The position numbers and the translations under genes are program-made. A stretch of 16,818 bases of DNA from JAFGOM01 sp964428385 (GTDB lineage Archaea > Halobacteriota > Methanomicrobia > Methanomicrobiales > Methanospirillaceae), in contig CAYRYR010000057.1 of NCBI GenBank assembly GCA_964428385.1, forward strand, positions 1 to 16,818, in the 5' to 3' direction. The first letter of the stretch is position 1. Every line of letters starts with the position of its first letter. Under the pieces are notes generated by a model that ran no database searches, had not been told where the DNA came from, and saw only the letters and a list, made by a program, of their open reading frames with translations. Positions 7,827 to 15,843 of this stretch are shown in pieces.

Positions 7827-7829
7827 AAA
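7821..7829 (+). promoter_or_regulatory. Probable TATA box for the rpa operon
   Basis: GTATAAAAA resembles the archaeal TATA element and overlaps the cbiZ stop codon (7824-7826). A transcript from it would begin near 7851 and have a leader of about 65 bases. A weaker alternative, CTTTATCT near 7875-7882, would give a very short leader. Confidence 0.45.
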
Positions 7830-7905
7830 TCCCAGGTTGAAGCAGGCTGAATACTTTCACCCTGCAGGGTGCACTCTTTATCTCCTGTCGGTAAGATGGT
7901 AATGT

Positions 7906-7909
7906 GGAG
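7906..7909 (+). promoter_or_regulatory. Ribosome binding site deciding the rpa start
   Basis: GGAG with seven bases to the ATG at 7917. It argues against the longer frame opening with GTG at 7869, whose extra 16 residues do not look like an RPA N-terminus. Confidence 0.65.
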
Positions 7910-7916
7910 ATGTAAT

Positions 7917-10073
7917 ATGGAACCATCTGATGTTATACACAGGATCTCCGTGAAATTTGCTTCAAAAGGTCATTCCATTGACCAGAAACAACTAACCGAG
8001 AGACTGAACCGACTTACGAATGAATTTGGCATTCCCCTTCCTGAAGCTGAACGGACACTAGTGAGTGACTATTCACGCCAGTTTGGAATTGAAGAGGTTT
8101 TTTCCGCTGCTGCCGCATCAGAAAAGGGCAGTCCTGCTGATATAACGCCGATGGCGGGATTAGAACCTGAGATGTGGGTGAACCTGGAAGGAGTCGTCAC
8201 TGTTATCTTCCCGCCACGTTCTCCCTCAATTGCACAGAGTGGAGTTTTGGCTGATAAAACCGGATCAGCAAGATTTACCATCTGGGCGCGGTCAAATGCA
8301 CCACCGGTAGAAGTTGGGAAGTGGTACCGGTTCGAGTCTGCAGTAACTGATGAATATAATGGTCAGATAAACTTCAAAGTTCATTCAGGAACGACAATCA
8401 CGCCTCTTTCTGATGATGAGATACCAGAGGAAACTCCGGTTCCCATCAAAGACCTTACCGAGGGACTTTGTACAGTTGAGGCAAAGGTAACAACTCTCTT
8501 TCCCCCGCGTTCCCCATCGATTGCACAGAGTGGTATTCTTGCTGATACTACCGGGACTGTTAACTTTACGATTTGGGCAAATGCCGGTCTGCAGGAACTC
8601 AAAGAAGGATCAACATACCTGATACGTCATGCCTTTGCTGATATCTATAACGGGCGGTTGGGACTGAAAGGACAGCAGGGAACCATCATTGTACCGGTCT
8701 CTGATGCGTCAGTGATAACCACTCCGGTATTGGTAACTCCTATTGGTACTGCAACTAGTGGCATCGTTACTATTGAAGGTAAGGTAGTCTCCTCATCAAA
8801 CCCTCAAACAGAAGTACTACGCCAGACTGGCGCTATTGCTGATAACAGTGGGGCTATCAAGTTTACCATCAGGACTGCTGATGAATCTGAAACACTTGAG
8901 AATGACACCTGGTACCGGATTGAGGGAGCTGTCATTGATCAGTACCGTGGAGCCTTAAACCTTAGAATCGCAAAAGATACCCGGGTTACGGTGATTCATG
9001 AAGATCGGACTCTTGAACCAACGTTCACTTCAATTGCAGCAATTACCCCGGGAGTCTGGTGTGCGAGAGTAAAAATGGTCCAGGAATGGGAGACGACTCA
9101 TGACCGTATGCTGCAGGCAGGAATTGTTGGTGATGAGACGGGTACCATCAGGTTTGTGACCTGGCAGGATCCAATGGCAGAACAACTCAAACCAGATACA
9201 GTCTATCGGATATACTGGGCTGGTGTCGATGAATTTAATGGACAGCTCTCACTTACGCTATCTGGTGCAGTACTGATTGAAGATAGCGGGGATATTGAGG
9301 TAAAATCAGATAACCAGGAGATATCCGGAGCTCTTGTTCATATCTCACCTGGTTCCGGTCTTATCAAACGATGTCCGGTTGAGGGGTGTGGGAGAGTGCT
9401 TTCGCGACAGAATTTCTGCCAGTTGCATGAATTTCAGCCAGGTTTTACCTATGACCTCAGAATCAAAGGGTGGGTTGACAATGGACGGCAGACATGGGAT
9501 ACCATCATCGGGTGTGAGGTTGTTGAACAACTAACCGGGATGTCAATCAGTCAGGCACAGGATATGGCAGAGAATAATCCACTCGGGCCTGAAACCGTAT
9601 TTTATCATCTCTATGAACTTCTCCTTGGACGCTATTTCAGGTGCAACGGGCGTGTCATAGAAAACCGGCTCTTTATACGGAGTTGTGAATTTTTATCAGT
9701 CAGTCAGAAACGTCTTTTTGATCTGATTAATCGTGCTGCAGTAACTGATAGTGAGGATAACCCCCCATCTGCATCATCATCCACCCCGGCACCTGCACCA
9801 GGTAGTGGTACGCCTTCTCCTGAAATCAGGGAACAAATCAGGGATACCGATGGGGCAGATGCCCATACAAAGGTATCTGAGCATCCGAAATCAGTACCCC
9901 CACCAGATGCTGCGGCACAGCAGGGTGGATCTGTAAAAAACCAGCCTGAAACCCTGTACAAACCAGGTAATACTCATGCCTATGTAGCTGAACCAGAAGA
10001 TGATTATGATACTGAACCGGATGATACAGAATACGATGATGAACTCAGCGAATCCTACCAGGAGGATGAGTAA
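7917..10073 (+). CDS. rpa: Replication protein A, multi-OB-fold single-strand DNA-binding protein
   Basis: Binds and protects single-stranded DNA in replication, repair and recombination. The 718-residue chain starts with a helical region (1-70), followed by four OB-fold repeats at about 84-165, 181-262, 278-360 and 372-457, each with the pattern G.I.D.TG.I.FT.W then WYR...V.D.Y.G. A fifth OB-like segment at about 470-595 carries a zinc finger (Cys486, Cys491, Cys501, His504). Residues 608-718 are a Pro/Ser-rich, probably disordered tail that turns strongly acidic, ending ESYQEDE. The first two OB folds share an identical FPPRSPSIAQSG (98-109 and 195-206), suggesting recent duplication. The ATG at 7917 is chosen for its GGAG site. 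The stop codon directly abuts rpap. Confidence 0.93.
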   Translation: MEPSDVIHRISVKFASKGHSIDQKQLTERLNRLTNEFGIPLPEAERTLVSDYSRQFGIEEVFSAAAASEKGSPADITPMAGLEPEMWVNLEGVVTVIFPPRSPSIAQSGVLADKTGSARFTIWARSNAPPVEVGKWYRFESAVTDEYNGQINFKVHSGTTITPLSDDEIPEETPVPIKDLTEGLCTVEAKVTTLFPPRSPSIAQSGILADTTGTVNFTIWANAGLQELKEGSTYLIRHAFADIYNGRLGLKGQQGTIIVPVSDASVITTPVLVTPIGTATSGIVTIEGKVVSSSNPQTEVLRQTGAIADNSGAIKFTIRTADESETLENDTWYRIEGAVIDQYRGALNLRIAKDTRVTVIHEDRTLEPTFTSIAAITPGVWCARVKMVQEWETTHDRMLQAGIVGDETGTIRFVTWQDPMAEQLKPDTVYRIYWAGVDEFNGQLSLTLSGAVLIEDSGDIEVKSDNQEISGALVHISPGSGLIKRCPVEGCGRVLSRQNFCQLHEFQPGFTYDLRIKGWVDNGRQTWDTIIGCEVVEQLTGMSISQAQDMAENNPLGPETVFYHLYELLLGRYFRCNGRVIENRLFIRSCEFLSVSQKRLFDLINRAAVTDSEDNPPSASSSTPAPAPGSGTPSPEIREQIRDTDGADAHTKVSEHPKSVPPPDAAAQQGGSVKNQPETLYKPGNTHAYVAEPEDDYDTEPDDTEYDDELSESYQEDE

Positions 10074-10655
10074 ATGGCGACACCAGGCACTGCAATAAAC
10101 CGCCGATATGAACGTGAACCGGCACGGCGTGTTTTTGCAGCAGAACTCAGAGAAACAACCTATCAGTTTAAGGACGGGACTGATGATATGAGCCCCTCAT
10201 ATATTCTTCTCCCAACCGGACAACGGTGCAACCGAGTGTTTATTGTCGGAACTCTGACCGAAAAGAGACGTTCCGAAGGTGAGAATCTTTTTTATAAGAT
10301 TCGGATAGTTGATCCTACCGGCACGTTTTTCATATCGGCAGGAAGCTACCAGCCTGAAGCACTACAGCAGATTTCATCTATTGAACCTCCTGAATTTGTA
10401 GCGGTCATTGGAAAACCAAATCTTTTTGAGTCACCTGACGGCAGAACGCTTGTATCTGTTCGGGCTGAATCAATCACCAAGGTCGACAGGGCCGTACGTG
10501 ACTGCTGGATCTTAGACACTGCTGAGCGGACCCTTGAGAGAATCGAAGCGACAGAAGAGACCCCAGACCGACAGACAGCACAGACAAAATATCCACAAAA
10601 TCCGGTGGTCTGGAACCGGATAGTCAGGGATGCCCTTGAAACTGTGGAGATGTGA
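10074..10655 (+). CDS. rpap: RPA-associated OB-fold protein (COG3390 type)
   Basis: Partner protein encoded next to euryarchaeal RPA genes; in Haloferax such RPA-associated proteins work with their cognate RPA. The 193-residue product contains EREPARRVFAAELRE near the N-terminus, RVFIVGTLTEKRR and YKIRIVDPTGTFFISAG (OB-fold core, about 53-107), then FVAVIGKP and a helical C-terminus, all fitting the family. Its ATG begins immediately after the rpa stop codon, and its ribosome binding site AGGAGG lies inside the last rpa codons with eight bases to the ATG, so translation is probably coupled. A T8 tract downstream likely ends the transcript. Confidence 0.9.
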   Translation: MATPGTAINRRYEREPARRVFAAELRETTYQFKDGTDDMSPSYILLPTGQRCNRVFIVGTLTEKRRSEGENLFYKIRIVDPTGTFFISAGSYQPEALQQISSIEPPEFVAVIGKPNLFESPDGRTLVSVRAESITKVDRAVRDCWILDTAERTLERIEATEETPDRQTAQTKYPQNPVVWNRIVRDALETVEM

Positions 10656-10720
10656 TACAGCCCGTAATCGTGGCCATATCATTGGATACCTAATTTCCAC
10701 TCTTTCTTAGAATACTGCTC

Positions 10721-10728
10721 TTTTTTTT
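10721..10728 (+). terminator. Poly-T terminator of the rpa-rpap operon
   Basis: Eight T in a row, followed by GTCTTT, about 65 bases after the rpap stop and just before the convergent gene's 3' end. It matches the oligo-T signals of archaeal transcription termination. Confidence 0.55.
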
Positions 10729-10743
10729 GTCTTTACGCATCAA

Positions 10744-12621
10744 TCAATCATAAATGATATCACGAAATTCCTGAACAAGATACCGGTATTTCATCGTATG
10801 TTTCATGATATAGACAAAAATTATCATTCCAAATATGTTAATAACGAGATCTGCAAGGACATAATGACTGAGGGAATTGATATATTCCTCAGGAGATGGT
10901 GTAAGGAGAATTGGATAGAGAATTATAACGACTATGACCTCAAGGATGATTGGGATACTAACTGCCCGCAGATAGGTTATCCGGCCCTTCCAGTGCAGAC
11001 GAAGATACCCTGCGATGATGCCGGAGAGGAAAATGGCGATTCCATTCATGAGATCATAGCTCTCCATTCCCTGGTAATAATAAGCAAAACACCCGCCAAT
11101 GATACCTATCATACCGCCAACCAGAGGGCCTGCAAAGAGACCTGCCACCATGGGTGCAAGTTCACCAAAGTTAAAGGTTGCATCCATAATCATTTCGCCA
11201 CGGTAAATGCCATACATCGAAAGGGCAGAGAAGATAAGAACACACCACACCATGTCTGTTGTCTCTGCAGTTCCTGTCTGAATTTTCTGGAACAGGTCAG
11301 TGTGAGTCAGTACGTAAAAGAAGATTGCAACGAGTGCGAGTCGTTCAATCATGGGAAGTCCATATGCGAGAATTCCTTCTTCCATTAAGAGTGCGATGAG
11401 TAAAAAGAGAGAACTGCCGCAGATCATCACGGCAACCCAGGTTCGTGAACCCCTGGCATATGCCGGTAACTGGAGATCCAGGTAGACTACCATGAACCCG
11501 ATAGCAGCAAACATAATAGACGAGAGTGCAGCAACCTGATGAATGACGGTTCTTGGGTCCCCAAAAAAGGCTGTTACCAGGATAAGAAGGGAGAAAAGGA
11601 TGAGAATAAGCCGATACAGCATCCGTTCAGAATATGAGACTCCAAGTGTTCTTTTTATGATAGATGCAACCGCCCGTGCACGCCCGTCCATCCCTGAGAA
11701 GACTGCTGCAAACAGAATAAGATACCCGCTCACCAAAAAAACAGTTGTTCCATAGGGGATATAGGATACAATATACAGAATCTGTGTAATTATCATATCA
11801 AACGAGAGACTCTCTCCATGCCCGATATAAGATGCTGAAAACCCGACAACACCCATCGTAAAAAAGACCACACACGTCACGGCAACCAGGAGAAATGCAA
11901 ACCCAAGATCGATATTCACACTCCTGATATGCCGTGCAAAGAATGATTCCCCGTGATGCTCCCCTGTCTTTTCATGAAGCCAGACCGAGTACAGCAACAG
12001 ATTCAGACCCGCTCCCACGGTTCCCATCAGTGCCATAATATCTACAAGTGATCCGTGAGGTATTGTCGGGATAAAACCCGATGCAATAGAGAAAAACGGG
12101 ACATAAAAACTTGTCAGGCAATATGCAATACCACAGAACAACAAAACGGCAAGAACCGTTATACTCAGTTCCAGCCGTTCATACTCACCGTTCCAGAGTA
12201 ATAGAAGTATGAGCGCCAATGAGAGGAGAACGAGCATAATTGTGCAGTTCCATCCGGGAATCAGGTAATCCATCAATATTGCCCCAAGGTACAGCATTCC
12301 CCCAAGTGCTATCATCTCCATAAAATAGATAAGCGTTATAAAGACGACTTCCCAGTTTTTAGGGCCTGGAATTTTTGCGAGTCCGTCAAAGATTGTCTCT
12401 CCGGTGGCAAGAGTATATCGTGCAATACCATTAACAAACGCAAATTTAAACACTAGTGTGACTACAATGACCCAGAGGAGTGCATACCCGAAATGAGAAC
12501 CGAATTCGATAATTTCTGCGATACCGCTCTCTCCGGCAGCACCGATGGCAAGAATAAGGCCTGGTCCGAAGAAGAAGAGATATTCGCTCATAAATTTTCG
12601 AAACCTGGTCAAAAATTCCAT
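10744..12621 (-). CDS. NRAMP-like transporter fused to a LytS-type 5TM domain
   Basis: A 625-residue polytopic membrane protein. Residues 14-440 resemble the NRAMP fold: FFGPGLILAIGAAGESG (17-33) at the first helix, FGYALLWVIVVTLVFKFAF, IARYTLATGETIFDGL, and ALMGTVGAGLNLLLYSVWLH (197-216) at the sixth. The canonical metal-binding motifs DPGN and MPH are replaced by AGESG and AGL, so metal transport cannot be assumed. After a short linker, residues 455-605 resemble the 5TM domain of LytS-like sensors: YGIYRG, then MVAGLFAGPLVGGMIGIIGG (491-510) and AIFLSGIIAGYL. The gene has GAGG ten bases before ATG. It follows the binding-protein gene by 53 bases and is probably co-transcribed with it. The substrate is unknown. 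Confidence 0.8.
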   Translation of the reverse strand: MEFLTRFRKFMSEYLFFFGPGLILAIGAAGESGIAEIIEFGSHFGYALLWVIVVTLVFKFAFVNGIARYTLATGETIFDGLAKIPGPKNWEVVFITLIYFMEMIALGGMLYLGAILMDYLIPGWNCTIMLVLLSLALILLLLWNGEYERLELSITVLAVLLFCGIAYCLTSFYVPFFSIASGFIPTIPHGSLVDIMALMGTVGAGLNLLLYSVWLHEKTGEHHGESFFARHIRSVNIDLGFAFLLVAVTCVVFFTMGVVGFSASYIGHGESLSFDMIITQILYIVSYIPYGTTVFLVSGYLILFAAVFSGMDGRARAVASIIKRTLGVSYSERMLYRLILILFSLLILVTAFFGDPRTVIHQVAALSSIMFAAIGFMVVYLDLQLPAYARGSRTWVAVMICGSSLFLLIALLMEEGILAYGLPMIERLALVAIFFYVLTHTDLFQKIQTGTAETTDMVWCVLIFSALSMYGIYRGEMIMDATFNFGELAPMVAGLFAGPLVGGMIGIIGGCFAYYYQGMESYDLMNGIAIFLSGIIAGYLRLHWKGRITYLRAVSIPIILEVIVVIILYPILLTPSPEEYINSLSHYVLADLVINIFGMIIFVYIMKHTMKYRYLVQEFRDIIYD

Positions 12622-12674
12622 TTTCTCATAACCTCTTTATACGTGGCATCTGCATTTCTCTGATTTCATTATCT

Positions 12675-13874
12675 TCACATGGCATGAGTGGTTGCTTTTT
12701 CTTTCTGAAAAGAGGTTGCCAGTTCATTCCTGCTTACCGATTCCCAGCTACCGTTATGAATCCTGACCACATCAAATAGCGGAGGGACATCTCCGTTTTT
12801 ATCAAATGACTTTGCCCCGGTAATGCCTAAATATCTGATTTTTCTGATAGCATCACGAATTGCAGGAGAATTATAACCACCTATGGAAACAGCCTCGGCT
12901 ACTATCTTCATGGTGTCATAACCATAGGCAGAGAGGGTATCCGGGTTGTGTCCGTACATCGTGATGAACGTGTCCTCAAAGGAAGAGGAAATGATGTGTG
13001 ATGATGCAAGTGTTGCCATTATCCCTTCCGACGCAGGATAGGTAAGGTTGATAAATTCGTCATTTACTATTGATTCATCACCAAACCAGGATATGGTTAT
13101 CCCTGCTTGTGTAGCCTGTTCAATGATTCGGGAAGATTCAGCAGTATAACCTAACAGAATAACAGCATCCACATCTGTATGCAGAATTGCGTTCACATGA
13201 GAAAAATCACTCTCCCCTGGAAGAAATGTATATGATCTCAGGTCTTCTGACGGGTGTTCTTCGTGATATGCTTCCATCATTATCTCATAAAGACCCTTGC
13301 CATAATCATCATCCTGGTAAAGCACGAGAAAATTAGTTCTATTATATCCCAAATCCTGTACCAGCCGTATCATCCCTCTTCCTTTGTAGGTATCTGATGC
13401 AATAGTCCGAAATACCCAGTCTGAATATCCTGATAGCGATGGAACTGTTGATGAGGGAGAGATGAGGACCATCTGATATTCTTCTGCAAGTGGTGCTATT
13501 GCAAGTGTATTGGAACTTGAAACAGCTCCGATAACAACTGGTAGACCCCGCAAGCGTGCACTTTGAAAACCTGCCAGTGTCCCTTGAATGGTACCCCCAT
13601 TATCATAAAACCAGACATGGAGTTCTCTTCCATGAATCCCCCCGGCAGCATTTACCTCTGCAACAGCCAGATCTATGCCATCCTTCACATGATGGCCGTA
13701 TTCAGAGAGATCTCCCGTGAGAGGAAGAACTGCCCCGATATCGATAGTTTCAGGCAGATTGCTATAATACAGGGGATTACAAAAAAACAGATATCCGACT
13801 CCAAGAATAACTGTAATCAGAATAAAAAAGAGAAATGTTGTTTTTTTATCATTAGAGAGGGAGCATAAAGACAT
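12675..13874 (-). CDS. Membrane-anchored solute-binding protein, Leu/Ile/Val-receptor type
   Basis: A 399-residue periplasmic-binding-fold protein of the ABC branched-chain amino acid receptor class. One hydrophobic segment at 12-33 serves as signal or anchor; no clear lipobox is seen, so it is probably tethered. The mature part begins IDIGAVLPLTGDLSEYG (45-60), then KDGIDLAVAEVNAAGGI, VVIGAVSSSNTLAIAPLAEE, VLISPSSTVPSLSGYSDWVFRT and the second-lobe YQDDDYGKG, all typical. The ligand could be an amino acid, amide or another small molecule. No ABC permease or ATPase gene lies nearby in the window; the gene downstream instead encodes the NRAMP-like/5TM protein. A TATA box about 30 bases before the ATG, and no Shine-Dalgarno, suggest a nearly leaderless transcript. 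Confidence 0.9.
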   Translation of the reverse strand: MSLCSLSNDKKTTFLFFILITVILGVGYLFFCNPLYYSNLPETIDIGAVLPLTGDLSEYGHHVKDGIDLAVAEVNAAGGIHGRELHVWFYDNGGTIQGTLAGFQSARLRGLPVVIGAVSSSNTLAIAPLAEEYQMVLISPSSTVPSLSGYSDWVFRTIASDTYKGRGMIRLVQDLGYNRTNFLVLYQDDDYGKGLYEIMMEAYHEEHPSEDLRSYTFLPGESDFSHVNAILHTDVDAVILLGYTAESSRIIEQATQAGITISWFGDESIVNDEFINLTYPASEGIMATLASSHIISSSFEDTFITMYGHNPDTLSAYGYDTMKIVAEAVSIGGYNSPAIRDAIRKIRYLGITGAKSFDKNGDVPPLFDVVRIHNGSWESVSRNELATSFQKEKATTHAM

Positions 13875-13900
13875 CAGATACAGAACTGTTTCGTTCGTAT

Positions 13901-13909
13901 GTATAAAAA
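13901..13909 (-). promoter_or_regulatory. TATA box for the binding-protein operon
   Basis: TTTTTATAC on the minus strand, centred about 30 bases before the ATG at 13874. It predicts a transcript beginning within about ten bases of the start codon. Confidence 0.55.
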
Positions 13910-14182
13910 TCTGCAGTCTTTACAACTTTTTTGTTCTGCTTCAATTCAAAATCCCATAAGAATAGAATTAAAAGCTGAATTTTAACGATAATTGCAAAAT
14001 GGTCTGGAAATGTTGCCTTAATCGATGAGGTGTAATTTGTGTGGAAACCTAAAAATACACTTATTTTCACTTTGATTATTCCAATATGTTATGCCGGGCA
14101 CTATAATCATGTTCAGGCAGGATGTAATTACCTGATATTCTGACATTTATATTGGCAAAGATCTATATTACTTTAGAATTCC

Positions 14183-14251
14183 AACCGCAGAGGACGCAGA
14201 GGGAGGGACCCAAGTGTCAGACACTCTGCAAACCTCTGTGTCCTGTAGTTA
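14183..14251. repeat. Imperfect inverted repeat resembling a dispersed repeat element
   Basis: The left arm ACCGCAGAGGACGCAGAGG and right arm CCTCTGTGTCCTGTAGTT are imperfect inverted copies. The core GGACGCAGAGG (14192-14202) pairs with CCTCTGTGTCC (14233-14243), with one G-U in RNA. Between them is a small perfect inverted pair, GTGTC-A-GACAC (14214-14224). I recall CGCAGAGG-type motifs recurring between genes in many environmental prokaryote genomes; only one copy is present here, so dispersion cannot be shown from this window. Confidence 0.55.
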
Positions 14252-14473
14252 TATTATTTCAGTCATCAAAGGATTGTCGTTTCAACTGGAAATCTGTGGT
14301 AAATAGTGAAAACATGATTGGCAATACCACTTGAAAAATCGACAGAGCCATTATTCCAGGAAGTTTCCAGGGGCTCTAAAATTCAGGCATATCGGAAAAA
14401 ATCTGTATAAGGAACAAACCTGGGTGCCTGCACAAGATACATATTTTTCATACCCTGCACGCAGAAGGGGTGA

Positions 14474-15157
14474 TTACTGATTGCTTTGACACCGTTCTTC
14501 TTCAAAGACAGCTAATACATCTGCTCCCTCAATAAAGGCAAGACCATGTTTCGTTGCATATTTCTGTGCATCCCGCTTTGAAAGGGCAAGACCGGTAGTA
14601 TCATCGAGCATCTCACAGATGGTTACTGCCGGGACAAATCCTGCCATCTCTGCCAGAGTTACAGACAATTCTGTCTGTCCGTGTCTCTGTGAGAGGAGTT
14701 TTTCTGCAGCTATGAGAATGGGCATATGGCCCGGAGTCCGAAAACCTGCAGAAAATGAAGGAGTACCCCCGGCAAGAATTTCGTCTACAATAGCTGCAAT
14801 TTTGTTTACTGTGAGTGTACGGTCCCTATCGGTGATGCCAGTGAAGGTGTCACGGTGATTAACCCAGAGGGAAAACGAAGAGTTATTATTGGGGTCATAC
14901 GGGATATCTCCTATCTTCTCAACCATTGCACAGTCTCTGAGTATCTCACTTGCAAAGGGAATTCCCAACCTTTTTGCTGCCTGCCAGGCAATAGCCGTGC
15001 AGATAAGGCCGCCGCCATCGTGCCTCATCCGGCATATATCCTTTGGGGTTACCTTATCAGACCGCATTGCAAAGTCAGTTTCCCGTTCCCGGTCATCAAA
15101 ATCATATAATAATACCATCTCTCCAGCAAGAAGACGGTTCAGTGCATCTTGTATCAT
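14474..15157 (-). CDS. ribB: 3,4-dihydroxy-2-butanone 4-phosphate synthase
   Basis: Converts ribulose 5-phosphate to 3,4-dihydroxy-2-butanone 4-phosphate plus formate, supplying the four-carbon unit of riboflavin. The 227-residue monofunctional archaeal form shows the acidic metal-binding loop YDFDDRERETDF (18-29), the HDGGGLICTA segment (46-55), HRDTFTGITDRDRT (101-114), the phosphate-binding FRTPGHMP (139-146) and the second catalytic region RHGQTELSVTLAEMAG (158-173). No GTP cyclohydrolase II domain is fused. Its ATG overlaps the rbkR stop codon by four bases, so the two riboflavin genes form an operon. Confidence 0.95.
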   Translation of the reverse strand: MIQDALNRLLAGEMVLLYDFDDRERETDFAMRSDKVTPKDICRMRHDGGGLICTAIAWQAAKRLGIPFASEILRDCAMVEKIGDIPYDPNNNSSFSLWVNHRDTFTGITDRDRTLTVNKIAAIVDEILAGGTPSFSAGFRTPGHMPILIAAEKLLSQRHGQTELSVTLAEMAGFVPAVTICEMLDDTTGLALSKRDAQKYATKHGLAFIEGADVLAVFEEERCQSNQ

Positions 15158-15843
15158 AGTACTACTTCCACGGTCACTTCATCTCCATCCTGTACTCCAA
15201 GTGCATCCCGAAGCTCTGTAGGAGCCACCACCTCAATAATGTCTTCAGGGTAATGACTTCTTCCGGGAACGACAATACCACAGGGGATGTTCTGGATTCT
15301 GCATCCAATGCATCTCACTCTCCCAAATGTCCTTCCTTCTGATTCAAATCCCTCGACAACATGCCATTCTCCCATTCCGAGACGTTTTCGTATGGCAATA
15401 GCTGCCGGGGAGAGGCGAATATTAAGTGTTCCTGGATAGGGAGAAAATCCCAGATGATCCCGAAACTGCCGGCAATACGGAGCTAGACTCATATAATAGG
15501 CGCCTTCACCAAGCCCGGATTCAACAATGCCGGTAAGAATCTGTGTCATCTCACCGGAACGTCCGAACAACCGGTAATAATCACAAAATTCCTGCCTGAG
15601 CTCAGCCTCTCCCGACTGGGTTATTATTATCTGCTGTCCGTCTGAAACAAGAGAACGGGTAATATATTTCCCTGATTCTAATGATTTCAATCGCCGTGAT
15701 GCTGTCTGTGGACTGATTCCGAGTTCTGATCCAACCGTATGAGAGTTTACGAGGACCGGACTTGATATGCCACCTAACAGGGCTATTGCCTTTAAACACA
15801 TCAGGTCATCAGCTGCGAGCATATGTTCATATTTGGGATGCAT
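15154..15843 (-). CDS. rbkR: Bifunctional riboflavin regulator and CTP-dependent riboflavin kinase
   Basis: A 229-residue fusion. Residues 15-80 form a winged helix-turn-helix (VGSELGISPQTASRRLKSLE, 37-56), and residues 98-229 the archaeal RibK domain that makes FMN from riboflavin using CTP: GLGEGAYYMSL (110-120), LGFSPYPGTLNIRL (131-144), and the conserved IRCIGCRI-like RVRCIGCRI, then DEVTVEVVL at the end. Proteins of this architecture are described as RbkR, autoregulated repressors of archaeal riboflavin genes, and the ribB gene overlapping its 3' end fits that role. I used the ATG at 15843; ATG at 15822 is an alternative, and neither has a Shine-Dalgarno. A palindrome lies 32-45 bases upstream. 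Kinase assignment is firm; the regulatory role is by family. Confidence 0.93.
   Translation of the reverse strand: MHPKYEHMLAADDLMCLKAIALLGGISSPVLVNSHTVGSELGISPQTASRRLKSLESGKYITRSLVSDGQQIIITQSGEAELRQEFCDYYRLFGRSGEMTQILTGIVESGLGEGAYYMSLAPYCRQFRDHLGFSPYPGTLNIRLSPAAIAIRKRLGMGEWHVVEGFESEGRTFGRVRCIGCRIQNIPCGIVVPGRSHYPEDIIEVVAPTELRDALGVQDGDEVTVEVVL

Larger units (their letters stand above)
13875..14473. other. AT-rich intergenic region without a gene
   Basis: About 600 bases between the 3' end of ribB and the binding-protein gene. It holds the binding-protein promoter at its left end and the hairpin repeat near its middle. Open frames here (for example 14152-14334 on plus and 13852-14070 on minus) have low-complexity or repeat-derived translations and no start signals. 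Confidence 0.6.

Noticed and set aside
7869..7916. A 16-residue N-terminal extension of RPA from a GTG start.
   Set aside because: No ribosome binding site precedes the GTG, whereas the ATG at 7917 has GGAG seven bases upstream.
10798..11388. A 196-codon plus-strand frame antisense to the 5TM region of the membrane protein.
   Set aside because: It is the shadow of a strongly supported gene; its translation is rich in Cys, His and Asn with no domain pattern.
10744..12621. Calling the membrane protein a canonical Mn/Fe transporter MntH.
   Set aside because: The DPGN and MPH metal-coordinating motifs are absent and the protein is about 200 residues longer than MntH.
13852..14070. A 72-codon minus-strand frame overlapping the binding-protein start.
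   Set aside because: It overlaps the promoter and first codons of a well supported gene, is AT-driven, and has no family features.
14152..14334. A 60-codon plus-strand frame reading through the hairpin repeat.
   Set aside because: Its translation (PQRTQREGP type) is what the repeat gives by chance; no start signals or recognisable domain.
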